9,349 nt of DNA, taken from the NCBI GenBank assembly GCA_002790175.1, contig PFUQ01000256.1, positions 1 to 9,349 of the forward strand. The letters run 5' to 3'. The first letter of the stretch is position 1, and each line of letters starts with the position of its first letter. The DNA is from Flavobacteriales bacterium CG_4_9_14_3_um_filter_32_8 (GTDB lineage: Bacteria; Bacteroidota; Bacteroidia; Flavobacteriales_E; Vicingaceae). The notes under the pieces were generated by a model. The model made no database searches and was not told the DNA's origin. It saw nothing but the letters and a program-made list of their open reading frames with translations. A program made the translations under genes and the position numbers. Below, one piece after another: positions 5,544 to 9,349 of this stretch.

Positions 5544-7469
5544 CTATTTTTCCACCCAATCACCATTTTCCTTAATCAAATTGACTAAAGAATCTACAGC
5601 TTTTGCTTCTGGGATATTTCGTTGAACAACGTTTTTTTCTTTGTACAAAGTAATTTTTCCTGTACCTGTTCCTACATAACCATAATCTGCATCAGCCATT
5701 TCTCCAGGTCCATTAACGATGCAGCCCATAATGCCAATTTTTAAACCTTTTAAGTGAGCCGTTACGGCTCTTATTTTTGCAGTAGTTTCTTGTAAATCAA
5801 ACAACGTTCGTCCACAACTTGGACAAGAAATGTATTCTGTTTTGGATATTCGTGTTCGTGTTGCTTGCAAAATACCAAATGCGGTATCGTTAATCATTTT
5901 GTCACTTCCACAATGTTCTGCAGCTATAAAAATTCCATCACCTAATCCATCGATTAACAAACCACCCATATCTGTTGCAGCATGAAGTTGTAATTGTGTT
6001 TCGGATAAATTTCCATACGCTCTACCAATAATTACCGGAGAAGAAACTTTGTTATTTATTAATTCAACAAATAACCTGCGTTGTTCTGCCATTCCATGTT
6101 GGTTATAAGTATCGATCATTAATACAGCCGTTTTGTCTTTTTTCAGTTGGTTAATTAGTTCTTCTGAAAGCTCTGGCAGTGTAACATAAATAATATTGAG
6201 TTGCTCTGATAATTTATTGTTGGCTAGATATTCTGTAACCGTTAAAAAAGGATAACTGTTGGCTTTATTTTTTAGCCAAGTTTTGAAATTGTAAATGATG
6301 CCGATAGTTCCAGGTGTTTTAAAGTCAATCACTTTGTCACCTAAAAACACATAATCACAAGCAGTATCAGTAATATTCCATTTGTCTAACGGTACAGAAT
6401 AATGATAACCTAAAGCAAAAAAGGAAGTAGGTGTAATTTTTTCTTTTAAACAAAAATCAGCCACAACAACAGGAACATTTTTACCTCCAATGTTTAACAC
6501 GGTTGTTGTTTCTCTTCGATGATATTCAAAAGGTCTTATTAGATTTGTCTTAATCTCTTTTATGGAGTCGTGGTTTCCCCTATTGACGTATTTCTTTACT
6601 AATTCTTGTGCCACAGGAATCTCCAACTCTGGTTCTTCGGTTAACGAAACCCGAATGGTATCTCCTAATCCATCTTCTAATAAGGTTCCTATTCCCACAG
6701 CCGATTTTATTCTGCCGTCTTCTCCTTCTCCTGCTTCGGTAACCCCTAAATGCAGCGGATAATTCATGCCTTCTTCAGCCATTTTGTTGACTAATAACCG
6801 ATAGGCTTGCACCACCACCTGGGTATTGCTCGATTTCATGGACAAAACGATATCATGAAAATCTTGTTCTCTACATATTCGTAAAAATTCTAATGCCGAT
6901 TCTACCATTCCTAGCGGAGAATCTCCATATCGACTCATAATCCGATCGGATAAAGAACCATGGTTAGTGCCAATTCGCATCGCCGTTCCGTGAGTTTTAC
7001 AAATTTTTATTAAGGGAATAAAACGCTTTTTTATTCTTTCTAATTCTTTTCGATAAGATTCGTCGGTATATTCAATTTCTTCAAACTTTTTTTTGTCAGC
7101 ATAATTACCAGGATTAATTCTTACCTTTTCAACAATTGTAGCAGCAATTTCTGCTGCATTGGGTGTAAAATGAATATCTGCTGCCAAAGGAGTATCATAA
7201 CCTCTTTTTTGTAATTCAGCTTTAATGTTGGCTAAATTTTCGGCTTCTTTTTTACTTGGAGCTGTAATTCTAACTAATTCACAACCTGCATCTATCATAC
7301 GTATCGCTTGCTCAACAGTCGCTTTAGTATTCATCGTATCAGTGGTTGTCATGGATTGTATGCGAATGGGGTTGTTTCCGCCAATACCAATTTTACCCAC
7401 TTTAACTTCTCGGGTAACTAACCTCGAGTAAGCAGTTAAACTATTACTATATTTATTTGCTGAACTCAT
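5544..7469 (-). CDS. ispG: 4-hydroxy-3-methylbut-2-en-1-yl diphosphate synthase, long form
   Basis: 641 residues from ATG 7469. A GTG two codons upstream is possible but less likely. IspG (GcpE) converts methylerythritol cyclodiphosphate to HMBPP, the next-to-last step of the cytoplasmic MEP isoprenoid pathway, using a 4Fe-4S cluster and reduced ferredoxin or flavodoxin. Seen: an N-terminal TIM barrel (about 15-310) with PIRIQSMTTTDT, RITAPS, LAADIHF, KVRINPGNY, RIGTNHGSL and HLGVTEAGEGEDGRIKSA. An insert of about 200 residues follows, as in Bacteroidota, Chlamydiae and plants. The C-terminal cluster domain has CPSCGR (Cys549, Cys552) and GCIVNGPGE (Cys583, Glu590), the three Cys and one Glu that hold the cluster. 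The length, about 270 residues more than the E. coli enzyme, is normal for this clade. It looks intact and monocistronic. Confidence 0.98.
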   Translation of the reverse strand: MSSANKYSNSLTAYSRLVTREVKVGKIGIGGNNPIRIQSMTTTDTMNTKATVEQAIRMIDAGCELVRITAPSKKEAENLANIKAELQKRGYDTPLAADIHFTPNAAEIAATIVEKVRINPGNYADKKKFEEIEYTDESYRKELERIKKRFIPLIKICKTHGTAMRIGTNHGSLSDRIMSRYGDSPLGMVESALEFLRICREQDFHDIVLSMKSSNTQVVVQAYRLLVNKMAEEGMNYPLHLGVTEAGEGEDGRIKSAVGIGTLLEDGLGDTIRVSLTEEPELEIPVAQELVKKYVNRGNHDSIKEIKTNLIRPFEYHRRETTTVLNIGGKNVPVVVADFCLKEKITPTSFFALGYHYSVPLDKWNITDTACDYVFLGDKVIDFKTPGTIGIIYNFKTWLKNKANSYPFLTVTEYLANNKLSEQLNIIYVTLPELSEELINQLKKDKTAVLMIDTYNQHGMAEQRRLFVELINNKVSSPVIIGRAYGNLSETQLQLHAATDMGGLLIDGLGDGIFIAAEHCGSDKMINDTAFGILQATRTRISKTEYISCPSCGRTLFDLQETTAKIRAVTAHLKGLKIGIMGCIVNGPGEMADADYGYVGTGTGKITLYKEKNVVQRNIPEAKAVDSLVNLIKENGDWVEK

Positions 7470-7474
7470 TATCA

Positions 7475-7482
7475 CAAAGATA
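7475..7482 (-). promoter_or_regulatory. Candidate -7 box directly before ispG
   Basis: Minus-strand TATCTTTG fits TAnnTTTG and ends only 5 bases before the ispG ATG. If used, the mRNA would start at or within a few bases of the ATG (leaderless). No clear -33 TTG element is seen. Confidence 0.3.
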
Positions 7483-7507
7483 TTAATTGGATTTTAAGAA
7501 CTTTTAA

Positions 7508-7519
7508 AAATCATGATTT
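7508..7519. promoter_or_regulatory. 12-bp perfect palindrome upstream of ispG
   Basis: AAATCATGATTT is a perfect palindrome 38 bases upstream of the ispG ATG, in the divergent intergenic region. It could be an operator, but a palindrome of this length is also plausible by chance in AT-rich DNA. Confidence 0.2.
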
Positions 7520-7609
7520 ATTCTTTAAACCACTTATTTAATAAAAGCTACCATTTATAAAGTAGTTCTCGCAACTCAAATAGTTCCCCTAACTTTTTTC
7601 ATAATACTG

Positions 7610-7623
7610 GTGTAAACTTACAC
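7610..7623. promoter_or_regulatory. GTGTAA-AC-TTACAC dyad upstream of the secreted-protein gene
   Basis: GTGTAA and TTACAC are exact inverted half-sites separated by AC, 27 bases before the ATG at 7651. The position and shape suit a transcription-factor site or a short leader hairpin. No matching -7 box for the plus-strand gene is evident nearby. Confidence 0.3.
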
Positions 7624-7650
7624 TATGAAAACCCCATAAACTGAGAAATC

Positions 7651-9349
7651 ATGAAAAAAATAGCCTTATTTATTTCCGTTATTTTAACCATTACCAACGC
7701 ATACTCACGAAGAGACATGAGTGGTAATAAAGGAGGAGGAAATAATCCGACACCAACAGCAGGATGTGCTGCCGCAGTAGCCTTAGCAACATTAGAGTTA
7801 AATAATGTGAGGACTCGAATAGAAGGAACAGGCGGAAGCATGTGGCAAGACAGACCAGGTACAATGGCAGATTATGAGATTCCAAAAAGATTAAATAAAG
7901 ATGATCCAAAATTTACCTCTATTTTCGCAGGAGCTTTATGGATGGGAGGATTAGATGTAAACGGACAGTTAAAAATTGCAGCCGTAACTTTTAGAGGATC
8001 AGGCAATGACTTTTGGCCTGGTCCATTAAATACCAGTACAGCAGAGGTTGATGCTACCACTTGTGCCAAATACGATAGATTTTATGGAGTATCACTAGCG
8101 ATGGTAAAAGAATTTAATGCTTGGTATCAAGCAGGAGTAAATGATGCGTTGAATGGTACTAATACTCAATCTGAAGACCCATTTATAGGTTATACTATTC
8201 CTAAAGAGATATTAGACTGGCCCGCACACGGAGACGTAAGTTTAGGACAAGATTGGCATTTAGCCCCATTTTACGACAGAGATGGTGATGATTTTTATGA
8301 TCCCACAGCAGGAGATTATCCTAAATATGATTTAATTGGTGATATTGATTGTCGGGTAACACGAGATGTTCGACTATTCGGAGATACTACGATATGGTTT
8401 GTGTTTAATGATAAAGGAAATACCCACAGCGAATCACAAGGACCATCCATCGGGATGGAAATAAGAGGACAAGCCTTTGCCTTTGCTACCAATGATGAGG
8501 TAAACAACATGACCTTTTACAATTACGAAATGATTAACCGTTCAACTTTTACTTTAACAGAAACCTATTTTGGACAATGGGTAGACTCAGATTTGGGAGG
8601 TAATGCAAATGACGATTATGTAGGCTGTGATGCAGCAAGAGGATTAGGTTACTGTTATAATGCAGATAACTTTGATGAAGACGGAGCTGGTCTTAAAGGT
8701 TATGGAGCAACCCCACCAGCAGTTGGTGTTGACTTTTTTGAAGGGCCTTATGCGGATGATGATGGTATCGACAATCCCCTCACTAAAATTGTACAAGACG
8801 CATTAGATTCAAATGGAATACCTTATCCTGGATTAGGAATAGGATATGGCGATGGAGTTGTAGATAACGAGCGTTATGGAATGCGTAAATTTGTTTACTA
8901 TAGTATAGGAGGTGGGCTACATCCAGGAGATGGAGATCCACAATCGGCGTTAGATCATTACAATTACATGAGAGGAAGATGGAGAGATGGTTCTCAAATG
9001 GTATGGGGAGGAGATGGACATTTTGGTACTGGTGGAACAATACCAGCCGATATCTTATTTCCTGGAGATTCTGATCCACTCTTTTGGAGTACGGAAGGAA
9101 TTACTGCCTCACCAGCCGATTGGTCTGAAATTACAGAAGTTAACCAACAAGGTGATAGAAGGTTTTTAGAATCAGCAGGACCATTTACCTTAGAGCCAGG
9201 AGCAGTAAACGATTTAACTGTTGGAGTGGTATGGGCAAGAGCATCATCAGGCGATAACTGGTCATCTGTACAATCTTTACGAGTAGCCGATGACAAAGCA
9301 CAAGCCTTATTTGATAATTGTTTTAAATTAGCCGATGGACCAGATGCAC
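7651..9349 (+). CDS. Large secreted protein, probable type IX secretion substrate, 3' partial
   Basis: ATG at 7651 opens a frame with no stop for 566 codons to the window end, so the C-terminus is missing. Residues 1-19 are a signal peptide (MKKIALFISVILTITNAYS). Conserved-looking blocks follow: FAGALWMGGLDVNGQLKIAA, DFWPGPL, LAPFYDRDGDDFYDPTAGDYP (ending at residue 224), FVFNDKGNTH, FYNYEMINRS, DDYVGCDAARGLGYCYN (from 321), and GYGATPPAVGVDFFEGP then DDDGIDNP (350-376). I recognise these as a recurring family of very large Bacteroidota extracellular proteins, often over 1000 residues with a C-terminal type IX sorting domain. That domain would lie beyond the window. The Asp-rich loops suggest calcium binding. 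The function is unknown; cell-surface or adhesion roles are guesses. The gene is divergent from ispG with a 181-base gap. Confidence 0.85.
   Translation, partial: MKKIALFISVILTITNAYSRRDMSGNKGGGNNPTPTAGCAAAVALATLELNNVRTRIEGTGGSMWQDRPGTMADYEIPKRLNKDDPKFTSIFAGALWMGGLDVNGQLKIAAVTFRGSGNDFWPGPLNTSTAEVDATTCAKYDRFYGVSLAMVKEFNAWYQAGVNDALNGTNTQSEDPFIGYTIPKEILDWPAHGDVSLGQDWHLAPFYDRDGDDFYDPTAGDYPKYDLIGDIDCRVTRDVRLFGDTTIWFVFNDKGNTHSESQGPSIGMEIRGQAFAFATNDEVNNMTFYNYEMINRSTFTLTETYFGQWVDSDLGGNANDDYVGCDAARGLGYCYNADNFDEDGAGLKGYGATPPAVGVDFFEGPYADDDGIDNPLTKIVQDALDSNGIPYPGLGIGYGDGVVDNERYGMRKFVYYSIGGGLHPGDGDPQSALDHYNYMRGRWRDGSQMVWGGDGHFGTGGTIPADILFPGDSDPLFWSTEGITASPADWSEITEVNQQGDRRFLESAGPFTLEPGAVNDLTVGVVWARASSGDNWSSVQSLRVADDKAQALFDNCFKLADGPDA

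Noticed and set aside
7473..7475. GTG start for ispG
   Set aside because: ATG two codons later is the more likely start; the two extra residues add nothing conserved.
7691..9296. Several minus-strand ORFs of 64-100 codons opposite the secreted protein
   Set aside because: They are shadows of the plus-strand coding frame, with no domain or sensible composition of their own.
1..9349. CRISPR arrays, tRNA or rRNA genes, IS elements
   Set aside because: No regularly spaced repeats, cloverleaf, rRNA signature or transposase frame was seen.

Overview
The window looks like a chromosomal segment from an AT-rich marine-type Bacteroidota, most likely Flavobacteriales. Several signs point that way. The start codons lack Shine-Dalgarno sequences. 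Sequences matching the Bacteroidota -7 box (TAnnTTTG) sit upstream of several genes. IspG is the long, insert-containing form. There is a Cys-rich plus DGDG-type lipoprotein, and a very large secreted protein of the kind exported by type IX secretion. The assignment below phylum is inference.

Layout. (1) Positions 1-1458 hold the 3' part of a plus-strand N6-adenine DNA methyltransferase, probably Type II/IIG restriction-modification, cut by the window start. It overlaps a 27-codon ORF at 1448-1531 that may be what is left of a partner gene. (2) Positions 1532-1982 are about 450 bases with no substantial gene. They hold a stem-loop that would terminate minus-strand transcripts, a possible 28-residue membrane peptide, a perfect 25-bp inverted repeat with a 39-nt loop, and a GC-rich 11-bp hairpin. 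(3) Positions 1983-3134 (minus) encode an AAA_14/DUF4143 ATPase, with a 32-bp near-palindrome just upstream of its start. (4) Positions 5418-3283 (minus) are a tight three-gene operon: a periplasmic heavy-metal-associated (HMA) protein, a thioredoxin-fold lipoprotein, and an outer-membrane barrel-like protein whose mature N-terminus is Gly-Cys-Cys. Together they suggest copper or other thiophilic metal handling, or thiol chemistry, in the envelope. (5) Positions 7469-5544 (minus) encode IspG of the MEP isoprenoid pathway. (6) Positions 7651-9349 (plus, divergent from ispG) are the first 566 codons of a large secreted protein that runs off the window end.

How the parts relate. The metal operon is the only clear functional cluster. 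The methylase region is accessory DNA: it has mosaic base composition, a stub ORF, repeats and a mobile-type ATPase next to it. The ispG and secreted-protein genes look like ordinary chromosomal genes. I see no rRNA, tRNA, CRISPR array, transposase or integrase. The least explained signals are the structured DNA at 1824-1941 and the 32-bp palindrome at 3149-3180.
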